The notes below the pieces were generated by a model, which ran no database searches, had not been told where the DNA came from, and saw nothing but the letters and a program-made list of their open reading frames with translations. A stretch of DNA of 64,000 nt from Vanrija pseudolonga. Taxonomy: Eukaryota > Basidiomycota > Tremellomycetes > Trichosporonales > Trichosporonaceae. Made by a program: the position numbers and the translations under genes. The stretch is taken from the NCBI RefSeq assembly GCF_020906515.1, contig NC_085851.1, forward strand, positions 1,736,001 through 1,800,000. Direction: 5' to 3'. Position 1 is the first letter of the stretch; each line of letters begins with the position of its first letter. Of the stretch, positions 22,846-34,580 are shown piece by piece.

Positions 22846-24787
22846 ATGGCCGACCCCAACGCCTTCTACGAGCCCGAGGAGGAGGAGCTCCTTTCGTCCC
22901 TTGCCGTCCCCCAGTACGGTGGCGAGGAGGGCTACGACGAGGAGAGCTACCGCCACATCCAGGAGCTTGAGCAGCGTGCCTACGCTCAGCAGATTGCTGC
23001 TGCCGAGAAGGAGCAGGCCGCCGCGCTCGAGCAGGTTCCCGAGGACGTCAAGCGCGTGCGTAGAGCGAGAGCAATCGTTTGGCACATACTGATGATGTCT
23101 AGTTCCTCGTTGCGTTCCACCAGGCCATCCTCGACAATGACCTGCCCACCATCACCAACATGTACGAGCAGGGCTGGAACAAGCTCACCCAGGTGTGTTG
23201 GGTGGCAATTTTGTGTTTTTAGGACAAGGTCTGACTCTCCAGGCCCACTACCAGCAGGCCGAGTGGCCCGAGGCCGAGTTGATTGCGCCTCTTGTGCAGA
23301 ACGACCAGGTGTTCTTGACGCTCTACCGCGAGCTCTACTTCCGCCATGTCTACGCTCGCCTCCAGCCCACCATCGACGACCGCTTCCAGTCGTACGAGAA
23401 CATCTGCGAGCTGTTCAACTACCTGCTCAACTCTGACGGACCTGTGCCCCTTGAGCTTCCTATCCAGTGGCTCTGGGACATGCTCGACGAGTTTGTTTAC
23501 CAGTTCCAGTCGTTTGTTCAGTGGCGCGCCAACGCCAAGAACAAGTCGGAGGACGAGACCGAGATGCTTGCCGAGGGCTCGCAGATTTGGTCGTGCTACT
23601 CGGTCCTCAACGTCCTCTACTCGCTTGTCCAGAAGTCGCAGATCAACGAGCAGCTCAAGGCTGAGAAGGAGGGCAAGTCTGCCGAGGAGGTGGCTGAGAT
23701 TGGCGGCGAGTACGGCTCCAAGGGTCTCTACAGGAATCTCGGCTACTTCTCGCTCATCTGCCTGCTCCGTGTCCACGTCCTCCTTGGCGACCCCACCCTT
23801 GCTCTGCAGACCATGGAGAACGTCGAGCTCGGCGGCGGCGCTTTCCTCACCCGCATCACCGCCTGCCACGTTACGACCTACTACCACGTCGGCACTGCCT
23901 ACATGGCTCTCGGCCGCTGGCCCGACGCGATCAAGACCTTTGTCTCGGTCCTCATCTTCTTCCTCCGTATGAAGCAGTACCACACCAGGAGCTACCAGTA
24001 CGGCTCGATCACCAAGCAGTCGGAGAGGATGTACGCCCTCCTCGCCATCTGCACGACCCTCTCGCCCGGCCCTTCGGATGACAGCATCATGACGATTGTC
24101 AAGGAGCACTACGGTGACCAGCTCCAGACACTGCAGAGGGGAGGCGACGAGGCGCTCGAGGTCTTCAAGGAGCTCTTCCTCCAGGCCTGCCCCAAGTACC
24201 TCTCTGTTGTTCCTCCCCCATACGAGGATGCCGACGCGCTCGAGGAGTGGATCGCCAACCCTCCTCCTGACGCTGTCCAGCGCCACCTCGACCTCTTCCT
24301 CTCGGATGTCGCCGCTGTCCGTGGCGTCTCCAACGTCCGCAACCTCCTCAAGCTCTACACTTCAATCGACGCCTCCAAGCTCGCTGCCTTCCTTGAGGCT
24401 CCCGCTGACGGCGCCGACGCCGAGGAGGACGTCCTCCAGCAGCTCATGGTCCTCAAGGCTGCCAGCCGCACCTACGGCAAGGGCCAGAACGGTGCATCTT
24501 TGTTGGACGGTGACCGCATCGTAACCAACAACCTTGACTTTACCATTGACGGCTCGATGGTCCACGTCGAGGAGACGACATCTCACAGACGCTTTGCCGG
24601 ATTCTTCATCCGCAACGCCGAGCACGCGCAGCGTGTGTTTAACACGATCCGCACGTCACCGCTTCCTTCGCAGCGCAAGCCGCAGGAGAAGAAGGAGGGT
24701 GAGGAGAAGAAGGAGCGCAAGGAGGACGAGAAGAGGAAACCTGCGGCTTGGGCTCCCAAGTCGCGCCAGGTTCGCGTGGCTGCCTAG
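22846..24787 (+). CDS. EIF3L: Eukaryotic translation initiation factor 3 subunit L
   Basis: Predicted 614 residues; exons 22846-23055, 23103-23192, 23243-24787. A PCI-domain subunit of the non-core eIF3 complex, bound to 40S ribosomes. Diagnostic blocks: [20 protein letters not shown] (residues ~175-195), [40 protein letters not shown], and the PCI end [20 protein letters not shown]. The C-terminus is a Lys/Glu-rich tail ending KSRQVRVAA. Saccharomyces lacks this subunit, while most other fungi keep it. Both introns are near 48 bp and interrupt the N-terminal third; joins restore [11 protein letters not shown] and [14 protein letters not shown]. Strong codon bias suggests high expression. Confidence 0.96.
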
Positions 24788-25580
24788 ATGGACGGAGTAG
24801 TACGCGCCAGTGGCGTGCATGGCATCGGTGTGGTGTAGCTGTTGATTTCTATGCATGCATGAGACTCGCTAGATGGACGCGTGGCTTGAGTGGTTGGCCG
24901 CCTCTGGCGAGTGGGTCCGAGGGCGAGGAGCAGTAGCCGCTGTGTTGTTGGCGCTTGGCATCCCACCGGCGGCAGGCAGAACGAGGAGCCCCGGGAGCAC
25001 GTTGCGCTTGGTGCCAGCGGCACAGCGCCGACCAGTCCATTCCAGCAGCCAAGTGTGCTGTGCCGACTCTTGCGACGAGGCACCAGACGGACCCACCGAG
25101 ATATGGGGGTGCAAAGTGGGTGTGATGATACGGCCGAGGGATGTGGGCGAGCCTTCTCGTCTGTAGCGACCCCGCTTCGCGAGCTGTCTTAGGGCAGACA
25201 CACACGGACGGTGCGAAGCTTGCCCACTGATCGCCCGAGTGATGGCACCGGCGATCGTGGCGAAGGCCTCCTCAGTGGCAGTCACCCATGCTCCTTCCTT
25301 CTTCCAGCAGCATGTATTGCTGTACTGCACGTCGGAATCACCGCTCCCCACACTGGAAACACACAAAACGCGGCATCGCGGACTCTTGCCATGACCCGGC
25401 TAAACGCGGCGCGCGCGTCGGTCGGCACCACCTCGTCCGAGGAGACACTAAGCGCCGGGTGCAGCTAACCGCGGTCGAGCAAATGTATATCTCCCCCCTG
25501 CCGAAAGAGTGGGTTGCAAGGCCCCACGAAGCAAAGAAACGCACTCTCAGCACAGTACAGCAGCACAGAACGAACGAAAC
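24788..25580. other. Intergenic region, eIF3L 3' end / flavoenzyme promoter
   Basis: About 790 bp. Minus-strand frames of up to 165 codons exist but are low-complexity, lack codon bias and match nothing I know. A TATAT element near 25486-25490 is about 95 bp upstream of the next start codon. Confidence 0.45.
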
Positions 25581-27154
25581 ATGGGCAAGAAGACGCAGGT
25601 TGTCATTGTCGGCTCGGGTGGGTGGTGGACGTCGACCGGCGGCGCTGACGGCAGGGTGCGTGGGCATGTCCACGGCGCTGTGGATGCTCGAGGACGGAAA
25701 GTACGACGTGACGATTCTGGAGAAGAGCGTCGTGATTCCTGCGCCTGACGCGGCGAGCACGGGTGAGTGGGGCGGGGCGTGGAGAGCTGGGCTGTAGGAC
25801 TGCGCGCTGACCATCTGCAGACATCAACAAGGTGAGCACAGCGCCACCGGCCGCGACAGCTGGAGCCTGCCAACTGACCTCCTTTCCAGATTGTTCGCTC
25901 GGGCGACTACGCCGACCCGATTCTCGCCAAGCTCTCTGTTGAGGCGATCGAGTGGTGGCGCAAGCCCGAGTGGGAGGGCGTGTACCACGAGTGGGTCGGG
26001 CTGGGGCTAGGGCTTGCTTTGACGGCGGCTGACACGCCTCAGATCCGGCATCGTCTGCCTCTCCAGCGTCAAGGGCACCAAGGGCAACGACTTTGTCGAG
26101 AAGGCGTACCAGAACTGCGTCGACCTCGACCTGGGCGCGACGCTGCTCCGCTCGCCGGCCGACGTGCGCTCCGTCTTCCCCAAGGGGCTCAAGACGGGCC
26201 TGTTCGGCGGCGGAAAGGGCTACCATAACTGCGTGGGCGGGTGGGGCGAGTCTGGGCGCTCGGTCGAGGTCGGGCTCAAGCGCGTCGCCAAGCTCGGCGG
26301 CAAGATCCGCGCCGGCGCCGAGGTCGTCAGCCTCAAGAAGAACGGCAGCAAGGTCGACGGCGTCGTCCTCGCCTCTGGCGAGGTCGTGTACGGCGACCTG
26401 GTCGTGCTCGCCGCTGGCGCGTGGACTCCCGCACTCTGCGCTGGCGACAAGGTTCCCCTCCCGCCTATTGTTGCCACCGGGCAGTCGGTCGCCTTTGTCC
26501 AGCTCACTCCCGAGGAGGCCGCGCTGCACTCCAAGACGCCCATCGTGAGTTGCGCTTGTTTACGGCGTCAATCAAGCCCGCGCTAACCCCCTCGCGTAGG
26601 TCTTCAACCTCGACAACGGCTTCTACTGCTTCCCGCCCAACAAGGACGGCATTGTCAAGTTTGCCATCCACCACTACGGCCACACGAACAACGTGACTGT
26701 CGGCCCGCCCGGATCGACCGAGCAGGTGTCCCTCCCGCTCACCAAGCTCTCGCCCGAGGGCGAGAGCGGCGCGATCCCCGTCGACATGGTGCGCCGCCTG
26801 CGCACGGCGCTCGCCGACGTGTACCCCAACCTCGCGAAGAAGCCCTTCTTCGACACGCGCCTTTGCTGGTACTGCGACACTGTCACGGGCGACTGGCTCA
26901 TCGACTACCACCCCAACTATGACAACCTCGTCCTCGCCACCGGCGACTCGGGCCACGCGTTCAAGTTTGCGCCCATCATCGGCCGCGAGATCCTCGCCAT
27001 CATCGAGCGCCGCGCCGAGCCCGTGTTCGCTGACCGCCTGTCCTTCTCGCCCACTGCCTTCGCCGGCGCCGACGTCCGCGTCGGCAAGCTCGAGGACCTG
27101 AGCGCCTGTGTCAAGTGCACCGGCAACGACCTGCAGCCCCCCGCCAGGCTGTAA
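25581..27154 (+). CDS. Peroxisomal FAD-dependent amine oxidase, sarcosine/pipecolate oxidase family
   Basis: Predicted 437 residues; exons 25581-25617, 25655-25762, 25821-25831, 25890-25990, 26043-26544, 26600-27154. Members oxidise secondary amines (sarcosine, L-pipecolate, saccharopine, fructosyl amino acids) and release H2O2. FAD motif VVIVGSGCVGMSTALWML at residues 7-24, ending in ILEK; RLCWYCDTVTGDWLIDYHP near residue 355 and GDSGHAFKFAPIIG near 382 are typical of the sarcosine/fructosyl-amine oxidase branch. The protein ends in -ARL, an acceptable type-1 peroxisomal signal. The third exon is an 11-nt microexon giving DINK; without it the frame fails. Substrate is undetermined: L-pipecolate/saccharopine or fructosyl amino acids are the likeliest. 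Confidence 0.88.
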
Positions 27155-27851
27155 GTGCAAGCAGCGAGACGGCATTGCGGCGACCATGAGAATAGCATAC
27201 TGCATTGGAGAGGGCTTGAGGGCTTCTGGACATCTTGAACTTGTTGTTATTGATGCAATTGACGTTTTTGCGCCAGGCGACGGCGGCATGTGGCGGGGGA
27301 GGGTGGTCAGGATGGGCGTGGCACCCGGCGTCACCAGGCCTCTCCAGTCTTGGGCATCAGTCTCTTACCTGACAGCGCGCCCTCTGCGGTCCATGAAGAC
27401 TCTCTACATGGGCAGGGAGCCTGCATGGGCCATTCAACCGAGTCTGAACAGCGACTACCTACCTCCCTCCCCTTCCTCCCGTCTCCTTCCTTTACGTCAT
27501 CCAACCTTCCCTCCCAAAAAGAAAACTTTTGCTCTGGCAAAAACCACGACACCCAGGATTCCCATGTGGTCCCCCACCATGGTACTAACTAGGCGGTACT
27601 CAGCTTGACTTCGCAGATCGGACGGGATGCGGTATTTTCTGAGTCCTATGGCCGTGGATATTAGATGTGTTTTACAGCCATTATGAATTTGCGACCTGCA
27701 AATGCCTGTGCTCACACAACAGAGTTGTGGCAGTCTGGGTGGCATCGGAACTGCGCCCTCCAGGACGGCTTATGCCAGTCTTCCTTTCGACTTCTTGCTT
27801 CTTTTCCATCCCAAACCCATGCAAGTTCATATCTAATGTACATATCTATCA
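27155..27851. other. Convergent 3' intergenic region
   Basis: About 700 bp between the flavoenzyme stop and the URB1 stop, both genes pointing in. It is richer in A/T than its surroundings and contains only short frames. No gene seen. Confidence 0.5.
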
Positions 27852-30800
27852 TCACAATCTCCGCGCCTCGCCACGCGCCCACTGTCCAGTCCTCCCGTCC
27901 AGCTTGGCCATACGCTGAGCAAGCACCTTGACAGCCTGGATCACGCCAGCATCGACAGCTCCTGGGGGAAGCAGCAGCGAGATGCGGAACAGGTTCTCGG
28001 TGATGCTACCGGCCAGCTCGCCCTCAATGGGGATACCCTCGACGAGAGCAGGGAGCGTGGCAGACGCCGAGGCCGAGTGCGGCAGGAGTGCCAGCCGGAG
28101 AGCAATGTCTGAGAGCTTGAGCAGGCGCTCTGCACTGGCATTGGCCGATGCCGCGACAACAAACTGCTCCGCGTCCTTGACCCAGCGAGTGCGACTGGCG
28201 TCCTCGACCTTGGGTGCCGCCGAGGCAATCGCGTCCTCCAAAATATCGAGGAGGGTCTTGCGCACCTGCTCTGAAGCCGGCCGGGTGGATGCCAGGTCCC
28301 ATTGGGTACGCAGCCACGAAACAAGAGACGAGGAGAGCAGCGACCTCGCACCAGCAGGGATGCGAACCATCGAGTTCATGGCGCCCAGGATGTTGTTGCG
28401 CAACGGCGCGTCGAGGGACGACTGGAAGAGCGACGCCAACAACGACCACGTGTTACGGCGTGCGAGGATTCGCCAGTCGGCCTCTGTACGCGCACCATCC
28501 TTCAAGAGGCGAACGATGAACGCACGCTCGCGCTTCGCGCCGTCACCGGAGGCGTAGAGCATGCCGTACAGTGCAGGAACGTCGGCAATGTCAAGCGTGG
28601 GGCGCTGCAGGAGGAAGCGCGAGGACAGGGGGTAGAAGAAGGAACCGGGGAAGGCGATGGCGCGGAGGGAGTGCACGATGAACAGGGCGATGAGGGGAGG
28701 GAGACGGGGCTGCTTGGGCTCGTCTCCATCCTTGGCCTCCGGCGCTGAAAGGGCGTGCGACACAAGCTCCAGAGTGTGAATGACCTGGAGTTGCTCGTGG
28801 AACTGGGCAGTCTTGATCAACTCGGCCGACTTGGACAGAGTGTATCCCGCCACAGTCCTCATGCCGACATCCCTGCTGGTAAGAGCGCAGACAGCGAGGC
28901 CAAGCACGTTGGAACGCAGGATCTCGACCCAGTCCAGGCCAGACAACTCCTCTTGCAGAGCGGCAGTAAAGAGCGCAAGGACGAAGACGGGGTCGTAAAC
29001 GTCGTCGTTGGGTGGAGTCGCCTTGTCATCCGATGGGTCGGCGTTGTGGGCTCCGGGGGCAAAAGTACGGCGGAGAGGGAACGCTGTGCAGGATGCAAAC
29101 ACACGGCCGGCGTCAAGCGACGTAAGGGCGTCGAATGCGCGGTGGCTCACCGCACCAGCAGGCGACCAGTGCTTGAGCACACTGGTGACACTCAGCTTAC
29201 GCTGTGTCTCGAATGCCTGGAAGAGCGATAGGAGCAGGCGGTCGGCGGTAGACAGTGTGCCACGGTAGAGAGGCACTAGGGGCTCGATGAAGTTCGGTTG
29301 ACACGACACGTAGGTTGACGCAAGGAAGAGGGCATGCAGCAGGCGGATGAATCCGAGTCTCTGGGCACTGTCGGCACTCGGGAGGGCAAGCTTGCTGATA
29401 GCCTTGGAGGCGACCAGAGCTTGGAGCTGCTGACGAACGAAGCCCGCCTTGAGCATCGCCTTCGACGAGAGAAGCGCGCCAAATTCCATCGCCTCGGGGA
29501 CGTCCAGACGCTCGTTGACAATGGCAGTGATGGCCGGTTCGGCAAAGTTGGTGTTGACCTCAACCCGGATGGCGGACCCGGCCTTGATCGCCTCGGTCAG
29601 GGCGGCGATGGTCTGAAGCTCTCCACCAGCCAGTTCGTCGCCCGATGAAAGGCGGCGCGTGGCGAACTGGAGGCCAAGGTCAATCAGGATTGTGATAGCC
29701 GAGCTCAGGTTGGCATCCCTCGTGTCGGCGAGAGCGGCAGCCGTCTGAGCCAGGGGGAGGTCGAATGAGCTGAACAGTATCGTTCGCAGCGCGCGGTTGA
29801 TCTCATCGGGGTACGATGACAGCTTGCAGAGGAGAGTTTGCGCCGCAGCGTGCTCAGTGCCGGCGAGAGTGGCGTTCGAAAGAGCAGTGACGGCAGCGCC
29901 GATAACATCGCCGGCCAGCGATGCGGGGATGTCGTCGAGTGCCGCGACTGTTGGAAGGATGCGAGCGTCCGTCAACCAGGTCTTGTGCTCACCCAGAGCG
30001 GCCTCGAAAGCGTCGGCGGCTGAAGGAGACAGGCTGACGAGAACCGACAGCAGGTTGTACGCGTCGCTGTCCTCCTTTGAAGCCAGGTCTGTCACAATCG
30101 AGGAGCTGATCTCAACGTTGAGACGGCGGCTGAGGGACGAAGCGACGGTTGCCTTCAACAGAGTGAACACTGGCTTGAAGGCACCCAGTGCGAGGAGGTC
30201 GGCAAGGCATGGGTAGACAACCTCGGGAGTGGCAGCTTCGACCAGCTCGCCAAGAACAGATGATACGAGAGTCGCGTTGCTGGTTTCTGCCACACCCGAC
30301 TTTCTCTTCTTCTTCGACGAGCCACCGGTGGCCCGGCGGATGACGGCCTGCAGAGCCTGGCTCACCTGCGAGGGGGAGAGGAAGGGGACCCAAGGCAGTA
30401 GGACAGAGAGGGCCAGCTCATCCGCCACCTTTTTGGCTTCGAGTAGGCCGACAGATTCGAGCGCAAAGTGCTCTGCCAGAGCCCGGTCGAACGAAGCCGC
30501 AGGGTTCAGCGCCTTCGAAAGGGCCAAGATGTGCTCGCGCAGCTCGTTACCGGCGTCACTCAGGAAAAGGTCGCGAACATCCGTGTTGTTGAACACAGCG
30601 CTCTTCAGTCGCTGCGAAACTGCCGACGTGGAGCCGCGGACGCGAGCCACAGACGCGGCAAGCAGACGCAGAATAGCAATCTGGTGGTCGGTAGGTTGAG
30701 AAGCGGCAAAGAAATGTGAGAGGAACTGGCTTTGAAGCGCGCCCGTACCCTCCGCGGCCGTGTTGACGAAGCGCGCGAGCGCCGCCAGCTGGGGCACCGC

Positions 30801-33758
30801 ACCCGAGGCGAAGGACGTCACACACTGGCGCTCAAACGACCGCTCGATATAGTCCGCCTCGTCGACCAGCTTGGGAGTCTCTGGGTCCACGGGGGAGATA
30901 GCCTTGGCCTCAAAAATGACGTCGAGGTCTGAAGTCATGAGCCCAACAATCTCAGACAAACCGTGACGTGGCTGTCCGGCGTCCTTGGCGGCCTGGACAG
31001 TGGCACCGATACGGTCAACGATCGCGGCGACGAAGTCCTTGCTTCCCTGCTTGCCAAGGAGGCCGATCACGACACGGCGAAGGTAGTTTATGACCACAGC
31101 TGCTGCCTCGGTGGCAATGTGCAATCCCATGAGCTTGGCGTGGAGCTGCTCGCACATGGTGAGAAGGAGTGGTGAGGCAACTTCCCGGCCGCTAAGGTCC
31201 GGTACCACGGCCGCCGCCTCTTCGATGTACTTGTGCGGCGCCTTGGTGACGCGGCGAACACAGTCATCGAGGAACGACAGCAGGTAAATCTGCTGCGCGA
31301 TGAACATCGGGCCAGAGACGGTGTCCGAGATGCGCGGCAGCGCGTTGAGCCAGATCTGGAGCTCCACGCTGTCGTGTTCAAACAGCAGCGATGACGCGAG
31401 AAGGCGATGGAGCAGAGTAGTCGTCATGGCGTTGGTGACGCTGTTACGAGTGCTGAGGTGGAGCTGAAGAATGTGGTACAGGTAGGTGTACTGCGATCCT
31501 GCGGCCTTGTTCGTCCATGACCAGTCGCGAACTTCACTGAGCAGTCGCAGCACGTGCAGCTGGGAGAGAGCCTCAAAGCCCTCGACGTCTCCTCGAGAAT
31601 GACCGAAGCCACCGCCCATGCCGACGGTTCCAAGGGTACCGATCGATCCCACCGAGCCAGAGTCACTGATAACCGAGCCTTCACGTGCTTCTCGGCGAGC
31701 GCGGCGCTCGGCACCGGCGCTAGATGAGGAGACGAGGAGCTTTCCGACGTCAAACTTGGCCTCGCCCGTCAACGAAGGAAGGGTCTTGTAGTAAAGGCCA
31801 AAGAGTCGTAGTGCCGTTTCCGTGAGCATGGCAGAGCGAGCAGCCACTGAAGGCTCCACCTCGTCGTCTTCGTTTTGGGGACGAGCCATGGTCGAAGACT
31901 TCTGGGCAAAGGCGACAATCACGCTAACTTCGGGCACACGGCGGCGGCACTCGAGTTCAAGCTCGCGGGCGCGAGCCACCCAAGGGCCGTCGACGCCTTC
32001 GTCGAGCTCAACCGCAATCGAAGCGAACAGAGCCTGCACAGCTGCCAGCTTCTGGAGGCCGCGGGCAAGCGCCAGTGATGTGACGTGCTGCACAAGGGGG
32101 CTGGCGTTTTGGAGACCCTTGGTGAGGTGCACCTTGGTCAGGGGCGATGGAAGGACCGACTCGACAATAACCGACACGGCTGGCGGTTCCGCGCGAGGTG
32201 GCATTGACAGGCCGTCGATTCCGCGCGGCGCCGGCTGGTTGAACTTCTCGCGGGCAGGAAGGGGAAGGGATACAACGCGGCCAACGTACGCCATAGTGGC
32301 GATCCACTTGGTGTCCAGGCGGGGTTCAAGCGACAGAGCAGAGTGGGGCCAGTAGTCTGCCACGAGTTCGGGCATAGCCTCGAACATCTTGATCACCCAG
32401 CCGCCCACACGGCCCTCGTCGTCGACGGTGCGGTTGCCCAGGCGCTTGACCACGTTGGAGAGGATGCGGTTGTGCAGGCCCTTGCGCCTACGGACATCCG
32501 CATTCTCACGACTGTTGCCATCGTCCTCGACCTCCTGTCGTGGGTACCAACCCTCGTCGGCGAAGCAAATGCCACGGGACGGGTCGGTCGTCACTCCCTG
32601 AAGGAAGCCCTCGGCGATCTCACCGACCGAGCGGCCCGAGACGGGGTCAACAGCACCGCGCTCCAGAAGCTGGGAGATGTTGAGGATCGCGGCCTCGTCG
32701 AGCAAGGTCAATGAGATGCGGCGGGCAATGCCCGGTGGAGGGCCTGATATGGACGCCCACATGGCAGACAGTACACGGTAGACGGTCGTCGGGGGATCCT
32801 GCGCGAGGCCAGAGTAGAGGTGGGGAAGGATACCCTTGGCGAAGGTGTGGAAGGGGGCAATCGGGAGGAGAGGGAGGATGAGATCAATGGCGAGGTGGCG
32901 GATATCTGGCCAGTTAGCACAGAACCCAAGAGTCAAACTGACCTGGGCGGTCCAGTGGGTCCTTGTCACCATACTCGACCGCGCCTTCCTTCGTACGCCG
33001 CCTCATGCCGAGCATCTTGCCGATACCCTTGACAGAGCCACCCTCGGTGATGCTGGCCCAGACGCGGGTCGCAAGGCGTCCGCGCGCAGTGCCACCCATG
33101 AGGTTGGCCGGGTCGGGCGCGTCAACATGGACAGCTGCCGCAGCGAGGCTGAGGCCCGCGAGGATGTTCTCGCGCTTGCCTGACTGAAGGAGGCGCCCGA
33201 GCTGAGTCGTTAGCAAGGGTGACGGCTCCATCATGCCACCCACCTGTTCATCGTACTGCTCGGCAGGTGCCAAGAGCTTGTTGACGATGCCAACGGCCTG
33301 GGTGCGGAAGAAGGGGAGAGGTGTGATGATACGGAGGATAAGGGCGAGGAGTAGCGCAGCGGTCTCGGCGAGCTTCTCATTCTTGGTCTGCAAGGTCAGC
33401 TATATGTGCTGCTACCGAGGGTAGGCTCCTCACCTCCTCGGCGCTCTTCCATGCGTTGAAAATCTCGTCAGCTGTCGGCGACGCGTCGAGGTAGTGCTGA
33501 ATGATGAGGACGGTAGCGTGCGTGATGGGGAGAGGAAGGGCCGAGTTTGACGTCAAGATCTGCTGGTGGAACGATACCAGTGCTGAGGGGTTAGCTGGGC
33601 ACAGCGCATGTACGACGCAACTCACCTTGCCTGGTGCCGGTCGCGAGGCCATTGCGGACCGCAACCCCAGTTGGGAACGACTTGGTGCCCGGCACTGGCT
33701 TTTGGACCAGATCGGTGCGGTTGGTGGGCTCATCGCCACGCTTCCTCTTCGTCGACAT
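27852..33758 (-). CDS. URB1: Nucleolar pre-ribosomal-associated protein 1 (Npa1/Urb1)
   Basis: Largest protein in the window: 1926 residues from exons 33758-33626, 33582-33434, 33387-32943 and 32905-27852. Urb1 is an alpha-solenoid scaffold of early pre-60S particles in the nucleolus, where it works with Dbp6, Rsa3, Npa2 and Nop8. The N-terminus is basic (MSTKRKRGDEP) and gives a nuclear/nucleolar signal. The Npa1 N-terminal domain covers roughly residues 40-300, with DIRHLAIDLILPLLP following the third splice. The remaining ~1600 residues are repetitive leucine-rich helices, as expected of a HEAT-type solenoid. Its 5.05-kb last exon is the longest exon here. Two E-box palindromes lie about 115-140 bp upstream. 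Confidence 0.9.
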
Positions 33759-34580
33759 GGTGAGGAAGTGTTGGGCCGTGTGTCGAGCAGCAATGTCAAT
33801 GGTCAAGTGTCGTAGCAGTTGCTCGACCATCTCGACGTCAAGGCTGACCCGAAATCTCAACACGGTCCGGTGCACGTGACTTGACTCTCCACGTGGTCCA
33901 CATGGAAGTCGCATGGCTGATCCCTGAGCTGCCAGGATGACGCCTCTGCCCTGTTTGGCTCCATCCGACGTGACTGATTTGTCTCGCCCATCAAGACATC
34001 CAGCCATCTCGACTCCTGAGACCTTCATTCGACTCCAAGGGTAGGGAAACCATAAGGCCATGGGGCTAGGCGACCCAACGGCAGCACAAGGCCGCTCTCA
34101 CGTCTGGAACTGGTCAAATGACGCCCTCCCCTGACAACCCCTGCCACCCTGCGAGCGACATTGAGAGACGCCTGTAAAGTCAATAACACAGGGACGTCAG
34201 CCAGTCAAGCCAGCACAGACGCCATGGACCACCACTGGCGAGCGCCTCCATCACCGCCGCCGCCATCGCTCGCAGATTGGATCACAGCCGGTTTGGCTTT
34301 GGCGACTGATTTCTTTGTCTACTTTGCACCAACCAATCCACCTCCTCCATCTCCATCCTCCATCCCCCATCTTCTCTTGTCACCAACACAACATCCTGTC
34401 AACAACTCTCTTCTACTGCATATCACTCTTGCCAACCTCCCGTTGTTTGTTTGTCTCCTATCGATAGTGGTGGACGGGTGCTCGCCTGTCATTGCCGTCA
34501 CCTGTGAATATAACAACAACACACCAGTCACTACCACCCGGGGATCCTCATCTCCGTAGGTGATTGGTAACCCGTTCAAC
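33759..34580. other. Divergent promoter region, URB1 / arrestin gene
   Basis: About 820 bp. The URB1 side carries CACGTG at 33873-33878 and CCACGTGG at 33890-33897. The arrestin side is pyrimidine- and CA-rich (34320-34480), like a 5' UTR. A 112-codon frame from an ATG at 34224 is rich in Pro/Ser and is probably untranslated or an upstream frame. Confidence 0.5.
33873..33897. promoter_or_regulatory. Paired CACGTG boxes upstream of URB1
   Basis: Two CACGTG cores, centred about 17 bp apart, lie 115-140 bp before the URB1 ATG. They are candidate bHLH sites. A further copy upstream of eIF3L suggests shared control of translation-related genes, but with only two genes this is weak. Confidence 0.45.

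Noticed and set aside
23219-24286. 355-codon antisense frame opposite eIF3L
   Set aside because: Same codon-bias effect; low-complexity translation.
24869-25366. 165-codon minus-strand frame between eIF3L and the amine oxidase
   Set aside because: No codon bias, no domain and no splice or promoter support.
34224-34559. 112-codon frame before the arrestin gene as its first exon
   Set aside because: Pro/Ser-rich with pyrimidine runs typical of a 5' leader; no convincing donor joins it to the arrestin frame.
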